NCBI GenBank assembly: GCA_031260865.1
Contig: JAISKQ010000084.1
Coordinates: forward strand, 1 to 22,450
Length of the DNA: 22,450 nt
DNA from: Prevotella sp.
GTDB lineage: Bacteria; Bacteroidota; Bacteroidia; Bacteroidales; Dysgonomonadaceae
Reading direction: 5' to 3'
The notes beneath the pieces were generated by a model. The model made no database searches, was not told the DNA's origin, and worked only from the letters and a program-made list of their open reading frames with translations. Shown in pieces: positions 8,241 to 16,207 of the stretch. The translations under genes were made by a program, and so were the position numbers. Numbering within the stretch: the stretch's first letter is position 1; each line of letters begins with the position of its first letter.

Positions 8241-8760
8241 GGTGACAAAAGTAACAGTTTTTTTAGTTTACTAGAGTTCGAGAGTTCAAGTTTACTAGCA
8301 TGCTAACTTGCTAGAACTCTTGTAAACTTGTGCACTCAAAACTTAAAAAGTAACAAAAGTAACAGTTTTCAGAAGTCCTTTCTTTCAGACAGCGTTGTTT
8401 CTTTTTTTTATCGTCTATTTTTTCTGCGCGCAATCACAGATTGCTTGCCTTCCTTTTGCCCAAAGCCGCAAAAGGAAGCAAAAACGCTTTAACGCCAACT
8501 TCATCTGCCGACCCGCTACGGGCGCTTAAAGGCTAAACGAAAAAACTCGCTCCAAATGTTGTTATATCCGAATCGGCGGATAAGCTCAAACACGTTTTCG
8601 TTTTACGCCTTTTTCGCCCGGCGGGTGCCCCGTCCATGAAGTAAACGGCGTTGGCTGACGCCCGACAAGACCTCGATAACGCGTTAGTATAAAATAATAA
8701 AACCAATAAAATTTAAACAGGCTCTTAAAACTTAAAAAGGTAACAAATGTAACACTTTTC
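8241..8760. repeat. Three dispersed copies of a GTAAC-rich direct repeat
   Basis: Near-identical stretches of about 22-30 bases occur at about 8235-8264, 8342-8370 and 8731-8760. The shared core is AAAAGGTAACAAAAGTAAC followed by A-CTTTT or AGTTTT. Two copies are preceded by ACTTAAAAA. All have the same orientation and all lie in non-coding DNA. Confidence 0.6.
8392..8731. repeat. Candidate dispersed repeat block with strong hairpin
   Basis: A 340-base block that is richer in GC than its flanks. It contains GCAATC-ACA-GATTGC (8430-8444) and an 11-bp perfect hairpin, CTTCCTTTTGC (8449-8459) with GCAAAAGGAAG (8468-8478) and an 8-base loop. It also has shorter stems, such as GGCGT/ACGCC near 8648-8664. 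It ends at 8707-8730 with a segment resembling the terminal inverted repeat of the element at 20355-20540. There is no terminator-like T-run after the hairpin. I read it as repeat or mobile-relic DNA. A structured RNA is possible. Confidence 0.45.
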
Positions 8761-8940
8761 GGGTAACATCGCTTCGCGACATTCCTAATAACTCTTTCTT
8801 CTTGTTCTTCTACTCGCAACTTGTAACTCGTAACTTGTAACTACTCCATCATTTCAAAGACCTTTTCAATCATCGCTTTGCGCCATTCTTCTAGTAAACT
8901 TGTACACTAGAAATCTTGTACACTATCATTCTTCATAAAA

Positions 8941-9057
8941 CGACCTCGAAGGGGTCGTATGTTTATAGAAAAAGCACATACCGTCTGCGTTCGACCCCTG
9001 CGGGGTCGTATAGATGAGATTTTGATATTAGCTATAAACATACGACCCGTTGGGTCG
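8941..9057. repeat. Cluster of three GACCCC-type palindromes
   Basis: Three related palindromes are spaced about 50 bases apart: CGACCTCGAAGGGGTCG (8941-8957), CGACCCC-TGC-GGGGTCG (8992-9008, 7-bp perfect stem) and CGACCC-GTT-GGGTCG (9043-9057). The first is followed by TATGTTTATAG and the third is preceded by its inverse CTATAAACATA, so the outer units face each other. This is typical of REP-like intergenic repeats. Confidence 0.75.
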
Positions 9058-9077
9058 AAACAGACAATTAAGTTATC

Positions 9078-9224
9078 AGTAATGAATAATGAGTAATGAG
9101 TAATAAGTAATGAGTAATAAGTAATGAGTAATGAGTAATAAGTAATGAGTAATGAGTAATGAGTAATAAGTAATGAGTAATAAGTAATGAGTAATAAGTA
9201 ATGAGTAATAAGTAATAAGCAATA
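9078..9224. repeat. Heptamer tandem repeat, 21 units of AGTAATG/AGTAATA
   Basis: 147 bases divide exactly into 21 seven-base units. All are AGTAATG or AGTAATA except unit 2 (AATAATG) and unit 21 (AGCAATA). The last base varies between G and A in an irregular order. On the minus strand it stays open as a low-complexity Leu/Ile/Thr/Tyr-rich frame of 63 codons (9076-9267), which I regard as a by-product of the repeat. Confidence 0.9.
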
Positions 9225-9323
9225 AGTACTTTAAATTCAAAACTTTGAGCCTTTTTAATTTCTCCATTTTCTTGGAACTTGTAACTCTTTACTTATTACT
9301 TAAAACTCAAAACTTCCAACTTT

Positions 9324-10046
9324 TTACAGTATTTTCCATCCCGGAGGCGCTATCTTCGACCCGCTGTTGACGGGAGCGACAGGAGGTTTTGGCGGCACGG
9401 GTTTTGAGGGTTCAACCTTAGGTGGTTCGGGTTTCGTTTCTTCGGACTTTGGCGGTTCTGACTTCGGTTCTTCTTGTTTCGGTTCGACAGGCGGTTCTTC
9501 CGGTTTCTTCGGTCGAATCCGTGATGGGTCAACATTATCCCCCAGTTCTACAATCGTGGTGTCGCCCCATAGTTTATCCATACAGTCCCTCACGTTCACC
9601 GCCGATTCATCCGTATCCACAATGATCCGAAGGGGCTTGTTCTCTTTCTCCGTCGCTTGCTGCTTTTCCATCTTTTTGTCGTAGCGCGCCAAGACCAATT
9701 TGATGGCTTGAATGTCGGGCGCGTATTCCCTGTCGCGCACCACTTTCGACTCTAAAATCAGCTCGTCCGGGTCGTTCGGGTCGGGAACGTAGGTCTTGTA
9801 AATATCGATCAGGTTGTAATTATTAATCTTGCGCATCAACGAACGCCGGGCGGTCGCCTCTAACTTTTCCTCAAAACATTCTTTCGCCTCTTTTACGGCT
9901 TTTCGGAATTCGGGCTTTATATTTTGCCATTCATAAAATGTTTTCCGGCTGATATTCAGTATTTCGCATATTTCGGAAATTGAATAGGTATCATCTTCGA
10001 TGTATGACACAATTTGTTCGGCTAATTCTTCGTTGTACTTCGACAT
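9324..10046 (-). CDS. Orphan helix-turn-helix protein resembling phage terminase small subunits, with proline-rich tail
   Basis: A 240-residue protein. The N-terminus is a helix-turn-helix (about 8-45) with a SISEICEILNISRKTFYEW core, followed by a charged helical region (about 46-135). This layout is that of phage terminase small subunit-like or phBC6A51-type DNA-binding proteins. From about 170 to 228 the chain is low-complexity Pro/Glu/Lys, with repeated PPK, EEPK and KPEPPK units, ending PPGWKIL. No terminase large subunit, portal or other phage gene lies nearby, so this is a solitary copy next to the repeat-rich spacer. It could be a domesticated phage gene or part of a small mobile unit. 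Its DNA target and function are unknown. No clear promoter is visible upstream. Confidence 0.75.
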   Translation of the reverse strand: MSKYNEELAEQIVSYIEDDTYSISEICEILNISRKTFYEWQNIKPEFRKAVKEAKECFEEKLEATARRSLMRKINNYNLIDIYKTYVPDPNDPDELILESKVVRDREYAPDIQAIKLVLARYDKKMEKQQATEKENKPLRIIVDTDESAVNVRDCMDKLWGDTTIVELGDNVDPSRIRPKKPEEPPVEPKQEEPKSEPPKSEETKPEPPKVEPSKPVPPKPPVAPVNSGSKIAPPGWKIL

Positions 10047-10374
10047 ATCTATTATAGTTTTTAGGGTTTTAGAAAAAGTTTCTTACTATATATAGATAAT
10101 TTTGCAAAAAAGAGATGACGGTTTTTAGCCGTTCGCGGCGTTAAATTTGTGTTATAAAAAGTTAAAGTACTTTTGATGGTATATTATGTTGTGCAATTGC
10201 CGTCCCCGCGGAACATCGGAGAAAAGGCGTGCGCCACGTATAGATTAATCCTGTTAATAAGTACTTTGCGCCTTTCCTAATTGGCTACGCCGAACGTTGT
10301 TTCTTAATTCTTCTTGTACACTTGTACGCTTGTAAACTCGTAACTTGTAACTTATTACTCGTAGAGTTGACCCT
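10047..10374. other. 328-base spacer without gene
   Basis: No coding frame and no strong terminator for the phosphate operon is visible. The part near 10310-10356 is made of short repeated words (CTTGTACACTTGTACGCTTGTAA, then CTCGTAACTTGTAACTTATTACTCG in spaced form) shared with the 8.0-9.3 kb spacer. The part next to 10047 is AT-rich and could hold the promoter of the HTH gene, but no TAnnTTTG is present. Confidence 0.5.
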
Positions 10375-12102
10375 TTATTTCCTTAGTGTGAAGAGAAATT
10401 CCAATCCTCCGCCCGAATGACTCCTTACCTGTATCTCTCCCTTATGAAAAAGCACGGCGTTCTTCACGATGGATAATCCAAGACCTGAACCTCCTGTGTC
10501 GCGGGTACGACCTTCGTTGACGCGGTAGAAGCGTTCAAATAGCCGGGGCAGGTATTGTGTTTCAACACCTTTACCCGTATCGAAGTAAGAGAAATAGATA
10601 GATTCCCCATCTTCCATATAGTTGCTTATATCTATCAATATATGTTGCCCCGCATAGCTGATCGAATTATCCATCAGGTTGCGGAAGATAGAGTATAACA
10701 GCGTGTAGTTGCCGTTTATCGTCAGGTCATCTTTTATCGATACCTGTAATTGAATATCATTCTCTCTCAATTTGTCCGTCAGGTCGATCCTTACATCGTT
10801 GATCAACCGCAACAGATTCACTTCCTCCGTCACGAACAGCGATGGGGCTTCTTCCATTTTGCTGATCAAGCTTACATCTTCGATAAGACTCGACAAGCGG
10901 ATCGCTTGCGAATATGCCCTGCTTATAAATTGAGATTGCTTATCCTCAGATAGCGTCCGGGTGCTTAACGTTTCCAAATAACCCCTTAGGCTGGTGACAG
11001 GCGTACGCAGTTCATGCGCTATATTATTTGTCATCTCCTGTTTCAACAGGCGGGTTTTCTCCGTCTTGGTTATATCTTTTATCGTAATTTCAAAGCTGCC
11101 GTCTTCAAAAACAATTGTTTGTACCGAGAATGTCTTCCCATCCTTTTGCAGCTGGTAAATATGGTAATTATCGTCTCCATTCCGCTTGTTTATAAATTCG
11201 ATCGCCGAATCAAAGGCAGGTTCTTCCGTAATCGCGTCCAAATCGAATATCGGCTGTTCTGCTATGAAATTGAAGTACTGGTAGAAATTAGTATTCGCGT
11301 AAATCTTCTTAATATCGCGATCGAATATACAAATGCCTTCTTTTGAATAATGGAAATGCTGTATCAGTTTTTCACGTTCCAATTCTATTTCACGCCTGCC
11401 TTTTTCCCGTTGGTTCAACATATCAACCAATTGATTTCCAACCTCTATCAACTCTTCATCCGAGAATAATATTTTTTCAGGCAGAGGCTTGTCTTCTTTT
11501 ATCTTTACCGCCAGATTCTTCAGTAGAGAAATTGACCGGCTAAACTTTCCCGCTACATAATTCAGCAAGAGCAAGACAATAATAAACATGCCTGTCACGA
11601 TGTATATAAACAGATTGTCGGCTCTCAACATTCCTTTTGTTTCTATCGTGTAAGGCAATGCCACACGCGCGTAGTATCCCTTATAACGTTTGGCATAGTA
11701 CAGATATTCGTGATGGGTAGAAGCCGACACGCGGATATTAGAGCCTTTCCCCTGATATGACGCGCTTCTTATTTCAGGACGATCGGCATGGTTTTCCAAA
11801 GAATTGAGATTTTCCACATCTTTGTCGAATATTACCTTCCCCGATTCATCTATAATTGTGATACGTATATCCAACGGCATTGCTTTTGCCAGCGTTCGCA
11901 GTTCTGAGATGTTGCTGTCGCTTAACTGATATTGCTCCATATACAGATGAATCATATCGGCGTAACTGTCGAGACGATCTTCCAGAGCCTGGGTGCGTTG
12001 TTTTTTTTCTTCTTCTTGCTCAATCACAATCACGCATACCGCGAACAAGGCGAATATGATGAAGAAATAAAAAAATATCCGGTATTTATAAGTCAATTTC
12101 AT
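10375..12102 (-). CDS. phoR: Phosphate-responsive sensor histidine kinase PhoR
   Basis: A 575-residue membrane histidine kinase. TM1 is about 8-27, a periplasmic domain 28-162, TM2 163-183, a HAMP-like/linker coil to about 250, and a PAS-like domain about 250-345. HisKA follows with NNIAHELRTPVT (phospho-His 363), then a HATPase with N-box RNLMDNSISYA (474-484), DTGKG (508-512), LFERFYRV and GGSGLGLSIV (537-546). All catalytic motifs are intact. It is the last gene of the pst-pho cluster, 190 bases after phoB, which supports the PhoR assignment. In the family PhoR phosphorylates PhoB under phosphate limitation and is held inactive through PstSCAB and PhoU. A spacer inverted repeat at 12141-12188 may affect its expression relative to phoB. 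Confidence 0.9.
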   Translation of the reverse strand: MKLTYKYRIFFYFFIIFALFAVCVIVIEQEEEKKQRTQALEDRLDSYADMIHLYMEQYQLSDSNISELRTLAKAMPLDIRITIIDESGKVIFDKDVENLNSLENHADRPEIRSASYQGKGSNIRVSASTHHEYLYYAKRYKGYYARVALPYTIETKGMLRADNLFIYIVTGMFIIVLLLLNYVAGKFSRSISLLKNLAVKIKEDKPLPEKILFSDEELIEVGNQLVDMLNQREKGRREIELEREKLIQHFHYSKEGICIFDRDIKKIYANTNFYQYFNFIAEQPIFDLDAITEEPAFDSAIEFINKRNGDDNYHIYQLQKDGKTFSVQTIVFEDGSFEITIKDITKTEKTRLLKQEMTNNIAHELRTPVTSLRGYLETLSTRTLSEDKQSQFISRAYSQAIRLSSLIEDVSLISKMEEAPSLFVTEEVNLLRLINDVRIDLTDKLRENDIQLQVSIKDDLTINGNYTLLYSIFRNLMDNSISYAGQHILIDISNYMEDGESIYFSYFDTGKGVETQYLPRLFERFYRVNEGRTRDTGGSGLGLSIVKNAVLFHKGEIQVRSHSGGGLEFLFTLRK

Positions 12103-12140
12103 ACGATAATAATTTTGATTTTAGTTGCCATATGGAACTC

Positions 12141-12188
12141 GCATGATTTTTATTATCATGGACTTTGGTGATTTGACAAAAATCATGC
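12141..12188. repeat. 11-bp perfect inverted repeat between phoB and phoR
   Basis: GCATGATTTTT (12141-12151) and AAAAATCATGC (12178-12188) are exact reverse complements separated by 26 bases. It lies in the 190-base gap between phoB and phoR, unlike the tight spacing elsewhere in the operon. It could form a long-loop hairpin in the mRNA. There is no following U-run, so calling it a terminator is not justified. Confidence 0.6.
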
Positions 12189-12292
12189 TTCGTTTCATAA
12201 TTTTTCAGTTACGAGTTATAAGTTACTTCGCCCTTCGCGCCGTCGCGAGTTACAAATCTCATATTTTATCGCTAACGCCACTAAACAGTTTC

Positions 12293-12994
12293 TTAGTTTA
12301 TCGGCATATTAAAAGTATATCCATATCCGGTGCGATTGATGATATAATCGCCATAGACACCTATTTTCTTTCTCAGACGGGCAATGTGGACATCAACCGT
12401 CCTCTCCAAAACAATACCGTCATCTTTCCATGCCTTATCCAGAATATCCGTACGCGAAAATACCCTTCCCGCGTTCTGAACCAATAAGACTAATATATTA
12501 AACTCTGTTTTGGTCAATTCCACGATTTCATTATCCACGTTCACCGTTTTTGTATAAAAGTCGATCACCAGATCGCCTACCACTAATAAGTTTCGTTGTT
12601 CGTCATCCGTCTGCCCGCCGGTTCTTTTCAACACGGTTTTTACCCGCGCCACCACTTCTTTGATTGAAAACGGCTTTGAGATATAGTCGTCGCCTCCTAT
12701 CGAAAAGCCTGTCAACATATCATTTTCCGTATCTTTTGCCGTTAAAAAGATGATTGGAATATTGTTTCCGGCTTTTCGCAACCGATCTGCGAACTTAAAG
12801 CCCGACATCCCTCCCATCATCACATCCAACAAGATAAGCCGGTGCTTGGACGACAATAATTCAGCCGCTTGCTCCGCCGATTCCGCAAGGTCTATTTTAT
12901 AACCTTCGTTTTGCAGGTTAAACTGCAATATCTCACGGATATCCGGTTCGTCGTCAACGATCAGAATGTCTATATTCTTATTGTTTGTTTCCAT
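12293..12994 (-). CDS. phoB: Phosphate regulon response regulator PhoB (OmpR family)
   Basis: A 233-residue response regulator. The receiver domain has the acidic pair in VDDEPD (14-15), phospho-acceptor Asp57 in LLDVMMGG, T85 in FLTAKD and K107 in SKPFS. The winged-helix domain (about 130-230) includes LTKTEFNILVLL and the VDVHIARLRKKIG recognition region. The start lies inside the end of phoU (17-base overlap), which ties the genes in one transcript. Its place among pst-phoU and a histidine kinase gene supports PhoB over other OmpR-type regulators. It would activate phosphate-starvation genes, including the operon it sits in. Confidence 0.92.
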   Translation of the reverse strand: METNNKNIDILIVDDEPDIREILQFNLQNEGYKIDLAESAEQAAELLSSKHRLILLDVMMGGMSGFKFADRLRKAGNNIPIIFLTAKDTENDMLTGFSIGGDDYISKPFSIKEVVARVKTVLKRTGGQTDDEQRNLLVVGDLVIDFYTKTVNVDNEIVELTKTEFNILVLLVQNAGRVFSRTDILDKAWKDDGIVLERTVDVHIARLRKKIGVYGDYIINRTGYGYTFNMPIN

Positions 12995-13658
12995 GTCTTA
13001 TATCTTTCCCTTCGGTTAAATAAATGGCGGATTCGGCGATATTCGTCGAGCTGTCCCCTATCCGTTCCAGATTATATGATATGGCATTTATATTTATAAT
13101 ACTCTTCACTTCATCTTTACTTAACTGCCTGCCGGCAAAAGTTTCTTGCAAAGATGATGAAATTTGATGAAACAACTCATCTACTTTATCATCTTCTTTT
13201 ATAACCTGATAGGCAATAAGGCTGTCTTCGTTAGAAAATGAAAAAATAGCGTTGCGCAACATCCCGGCGGCATACCCCATCATTTTGGCTATCTTTTTAT
13301 TGATGCTTTCAAATTCGGGTAGACCACGATCCGTTTCACGAAGAAAGTGAATAATATTGAGGAGTATATCCCCTATCCGTTCCAAATTAGTAGTCACATC
13401 CTGATAAGTTATTATCTTTCTCAGGTCGGCGGCTATGGGATTAAACTGGAAGATCGTGAACACAACTTCTTCCCTTATTTTTATTTCCAGCCTGTCCATG
13501 ATAATTTCATTGGATTCCGCTTCCACATACAACTCGTCTATGGAATTATCTTTCAATAGTTTGGACGCTATCTGCATTTGTATCATGGCGTTTTTCGATA
13601 ATAATTCGAAGTCATGAAGCAGAAGCTCTAATTGTTTGTTCTTTATATTTGAAGTCAT
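12978..13658 (-). CDS. phoU: Phosphate signalling protein PhoU
   Basis: 226 residues of two PhoU-type three-helix bundles. The first carries the E-rich helix around ESNEIIMDRLEIKIREE and ATNLERIGDILLNI-type motifs (the sequence reads TTNLERIGDI). The second has SYNLERIGDSSTNIAE. The paired NLERIGD motifs are the family hallmark, involved in metal binding. PhoU links the Pst transporter to PhoR and damps both phosphate uptake and kinase signalling. It lies 23 bases after pstB and overlaps phoB. Confidence 0.94.
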   Translation of the reverse strand: MTSNIKNKQLELLLHDFELLSKNAMIQMQIASKLLKDNSIDELYVEAESNEIIMDRLEIKIREEVVFTIFQFNPIAADLRKIITYQDVTTNLERIGDILLNIIHFLRETDRGLPEFESINKKIAKMMGYAAGMLRNAIFSFSNEDSLIAYQVIKEDDKVDELFHQISSSLQETFAGRQLSKDEVKSIININAISYNLERIGDSSTNIAESAIYLTEGKDIRHGNKQ

Positions 13659-13681
13659 AATTTCTATCTGTTAGCTAATGG

Positions 13682-14464
13682 TTAACTAAACACCCCTGTC
13701 AGGTAATCCTCCGTACGCTTATCTTTAGGCTTGGTAAACATCTGCTTTGTCGTTCCATATTCAACCAATTCGCCCAGATACATAAACATGGAATTATCCG
13801 ATAAACGGGCAGCCTGAGACATATTATGCGTGACAATCACTATTGTATATTCTTTTTTCAATTCAAAAATCAACTCTTCTATCCTACTTGTCGAAATAGG
13901 GTCAAGCGCGGAGGTCGGTTCATCCATCAACAGCAATTCGGGTTTCAGGGCTAATGTACGAGCTATGCACAAACGTTGTTGTTGCCCTCCCGAAAGGAAT
14001 GTCCCTTTCTTCGTGATGGAATCTTTTACCTCATCCCATAAAGCAACGCTTCGCAAGCTATTTTCCACGATCTCGTCTTTTTCCGTCCTGCTCAATTTTA
14101 TATTGTTCAATTTATATCCGGCTATCACGTTATCGTAAATGCTCATGGTCGGGAACGGATTGGGACGCTGGAACACCATTCCCGCCAAACGCCGGACTTT
14201 CATCGGGTTCATATCAAATATATTCTGCCCTTTCAGCAGTATTTCCCCGGTGGTGACAATATCGGGATAAAGCTCGTGCATACGGTTTATCGCCCGCAGC
14301 AGCGTGCTTTTCCCGCATCCCGACGGTCCCATGACAGCAGTGACGGTATAGGGGTTGATAATCGCGCTTACCTTGTTTACCGCGTTCTTACCCGGGGTGT
14401 ATGATACTGAAACGTCTTTCAGTTCAAGAATATGTTGTTCGTTCAAATTTACTGAATTTTCCAT
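13682..14464 (-). CDS. pstB: Phosphate ABC transporter ATP-binding protein PstB
   Basis: 260 residues, one ABC ATPase domain. Walker A is GPSGCGKST (46-54), the Q-loop is in VFQRPNPFP, the signature is LSGGQQQRL (157-165), Walker B is LLLMDEP (177-183), and the switch His is in VTHNMSQ. The PstB-type features [11 protein letters not shown] and [11 protein letters not shown] are present. It drives phosphate import through PstC-PstA in the inner membrane. It overlaps the end of pstA by 16 bases, so the genes are translationally close. Confidence 0.96.
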   Translation of the reverse strand: MENSVNLNEQHILELKDVSVSYTPGKNAVNKVSAIINPYTVTAVMGPSGCGKSTLLRAINRMHELYPDIVTTGEILLKGQNIFDMNPMKVRRLAGMVFQRPNPFPTMSIYDNVIAGYKLNNIKLSRTEKDEIVENSLRSVALWDEVKDSITKKGTFLSGGQQQRLCIARTLALKPELLLMDEPTSALDPISTSRIEELIFELKKEYTIVIVTHNMSQAARLSDNSMFMYLGELVEYGTTKQMFTKPKDKRTEDYLTGVFS

Positions 14465-15327
14465 TTTTTAGCTATACTTTTTGCAAAAAGATTTATTCCC
14501 AAGACAAAGAGCAGAAGCAGCAAGGAGGAAGACCATACTAAATCCGCGAGGTTTGGGTCATTATAAAATTCCCATATCAAGAGGGATATGGCGCTTGTAG
14601 GAGACGTTATATCCCAGTTTACCGTCGCCGCGCCCAACGCGGTGACCAATAGCGGCGCCGTCTCGCCCATCACGCGCGATACCGCGAGCAACGAACCGGT
14701 AAACAAACCACTAAAAGCGGACGGCAACAAGATACGCAGCACAACACCGCTATATGAACCGCCTAAGGCTAATCCCGCTTCTTTCAGCGATGTCGGCAAC
14801 ATTTTCATACTCTCTTCGGTAGATCGTATTATCATCGGCAACATCATTACAACCAACGCCACGCTACCTGCCAACGCCGAATAGCCGGACATGGGAACGA
14901 CGACCCATATATACACGATCACTCCGATAACGATTGATGGTATGCCCTGCAACAAGTCGCTCAAGCTCCGTACCAAACCCGCCATCTTTTTTTTCTGATT
15001 TTCGGCGATATAAACGCCTGCCATTATTCCCACCGGTATGGCGATGACTATCGCGACAGCCAAAATAAGCAATGTCCCCGTAATCCCGTTCAGGATACCT
15101 CCGGGTATGGGACTATCGCTGATACGCGCCAACATGGCTTCCATAGACGTGGGAGCTACTTCCGTAAACAGGTTCAGGTTAAACTGCTTATATCCCTTCC
15201 TGATGAGTTCCCACAATATGAGAAAAAGCGGAATCATCGTAAGTCCCGACAAAGCGCATACTCCGAAAAAGAATATCCGGCTCTTCGCCAGCCTGTATTT
15301 TGACGTCGCTCTATATCCTTTTCTCAT
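14449..15327 (-). CDS. pstA: Phosphate ABC transporter permease PstA
   Basis: 292 residues with about six membrane segments and the BPD_transp_1 permease fold. The EAA-loop region reads [25 protein letters not shown], followed by [21 protein letters not shown], typical of PstA (PstC has the paralogous ALGETMAV). An N-terminal basic stretch precedes TM1. It pairs with PstC to form the phosphate channel. It overlaps pstC by 4 bases upstream and pstB by 16 downstream. Confidence 0.94.
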   Translation of the reverse strand: MRKGYRATSKYRLAKSRIFFFGVCALSGLTMIPLFLILWELIRKGYKQFNLNLFTEVAPTSMEAMLARISDSPIPGGILNGITGTLLILAVAIVIAIPVGIMAGVYIAENQKKKMAGLVRSLSDLLQGIPSIVIGVIVYIWVVVPMSGYSALAGSVALVVMMLPMIIRSTEESMKMLPTSLKEAGLALGGSYSGVVLRILLPSAFSGLFTGSLLAVSRVMGETAPLLVTALGAATVNWDITSPTSAISLLIWEFYNDPNLADLVWSSSLLLLLFVLGINLFAKSIAKKWKIQ

Positions 15328-16172
15328 TTATTTACCATTTTCATTATATACTTAGCCACAAAATTGATGCAGACCGTGATAAGGAACAGCAACAGCCCGA
15401 TTGCCATTAACGAACTTAATTTCAACCCGCCGGCTTCTCCAAACTGGTTCGCGATGATGCTCGCCATCGAATTTCCGGTATCGGACAAGGATGTTGGAAT
15501 ATTAATCGTATTACCTATCAACATGGTTACAGCCATTGTTTCGCCCAACGCGCGCCCGAAAGCCAATATATAGGACGCGAATATACCCGAACCCGCCACC
15601 GGCAAATTGACATAGGTAATCACTTCCAGATTGGTCGCGCCCAGACTATAAGCCCCCTCTTTCAATTCATTGGGAACCATCGCTATAAACTCGGCGCTAA
15701 GGGATGAGGCATAAGGTATAATCATTATGGCTAATACGATAGATGACAGCAAGACGCCGAATCCCTGATCATTCACCCCAATATCAATAAGTACAGGGCG
15801 CAAGGTGTAAAAACCCCACAACCCATATACGATGGACGGTATGCCGGCAAGTAAGTCCACGACAGAGCTGACGATTGTCGATAGTTTCTTATCGCGGAAA
15901 TATTCGCCGTTGAACAACGCCACGGATAACGAGAACGGAATACAGAACAATAACGCCAGAATGGAGGTGAGCATCGTTCCCGCTATAAAGGGCAAAGCGC
16001 CATACACATCATCGCGCGAATCCCATTCGGATGATGTAATAAAGCCCCAAAAGCCAAATTCGGAAAAAGCTTCGAAACTTTGACTTACAAGCCCGTATAT
16101 AATTCCCGCGGTGAGCAGTATAATCAAGCCTGATGCCAAAAATAATATAACCCTAAATATCTTATCTTTCAT
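15324..16172 (-). CDS. pstC: Phosphate ABC transporter permease PstC
   Basis: 282 residues with about six membrane segments. It has the PstC hallmarks WGFITSSEWDS in the first periplasmic loop, YGALPFIAGT, the ELKEGAYSLGAT cytoplasmic coupling loop and FGRALGETMAV. Length is near the family norm. It starts 35 bases after the end of pstS and overlaps pstA by 4 bases, consistent with one operon. Confidence 0.94.
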   Translation of the reverse strand: MKDKIFRVILFLASGLIILLTAGIIYGLVSQSFEAFSEFGFWGFITSSEWDSRDDVYGALPFIAGTMLTSILALLFCIPFSLSVALFNGEYFRDKKLSTIVSSVVDLLAGIPSIVYGLWGFYTLRPVLIDIGVNDQGFGVLLSSIVLAIMIIPYASSLSAEFIAMVPNELKEGAYSLGATNLEVITYVNLPVAGSGIFASYILAFGRALGETMAVTMLIGNTINIPTSLSDTGNSMASIIANQFGEAGGLKLSSLMAIGLLLFLITVCINFVAKYIMKMVNK

Positions 16173-16207
16173 TTTTTATAAGTCCCGACAAGCCTCGTGA
16201 GGTAATT

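Larger units (their letters stand above)
8004..9323. other. 1.3-kb repeat-rich spacer without a convincing gene
   Basis: No reading frame here looks like a protein. The spacer holds several repeat types, listed separately below: three near-copies of a GTAAC-rich direct repeat, an 11-bp hairpin in a block of likely dispersed repeat DNA, a cluster of three palindromes, and a heptamer array. Words such as CTTGTAACTCGTAACTTG (8818-8842) and TAGTAAACTTGTACACTAG (8892-8910) also recur in the spacer at 10310-10356. A 7-bp-stem hairpin (ACATAGT/ACTATGT) lies at 8134-8155 and a palindrome AGCGAATCGCT at 8222-8232. Confidence 0.7.

Noticed and set aside
8586..8819. 77-codon minus-strand frame through the repeat block
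   Set aside because: It has mixed low-quality composition and contains one of the GTAAC direct repeats and a CGCGAAGCGA copy within its codons. I see no domain. It is more likely an open stretch in repeat DNA.
8941..9057. CRISPR-like or terminator cluster
   Set aside because: The palindromes differ from one another, the spacing is not a repeat-spacer pattern, and there are no T-runs. REP-like repeats fit better.
9078..9224. CRISPR array
   Set aside because: Units are 7 bases, contiguous, with no unique spacers and no cas genes nearby.
9076..9267. 63-codon minus-strand frame rich in Leu, Ile, Thr and Tyr
   Set aside because: It is the translation of the heptamer array. The 7-residue periodic pattern follows from 7-base units read in three phases, and no family or start signal supports it.
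9367..9684. 105-codon plus-strand frame rich in Gly, Ser and Phe
   Set aside because: It is the antisense of the proline-rich tail of the HTH protein. Its repetitive composition mirrors the Pro/Glu/Lys codons.
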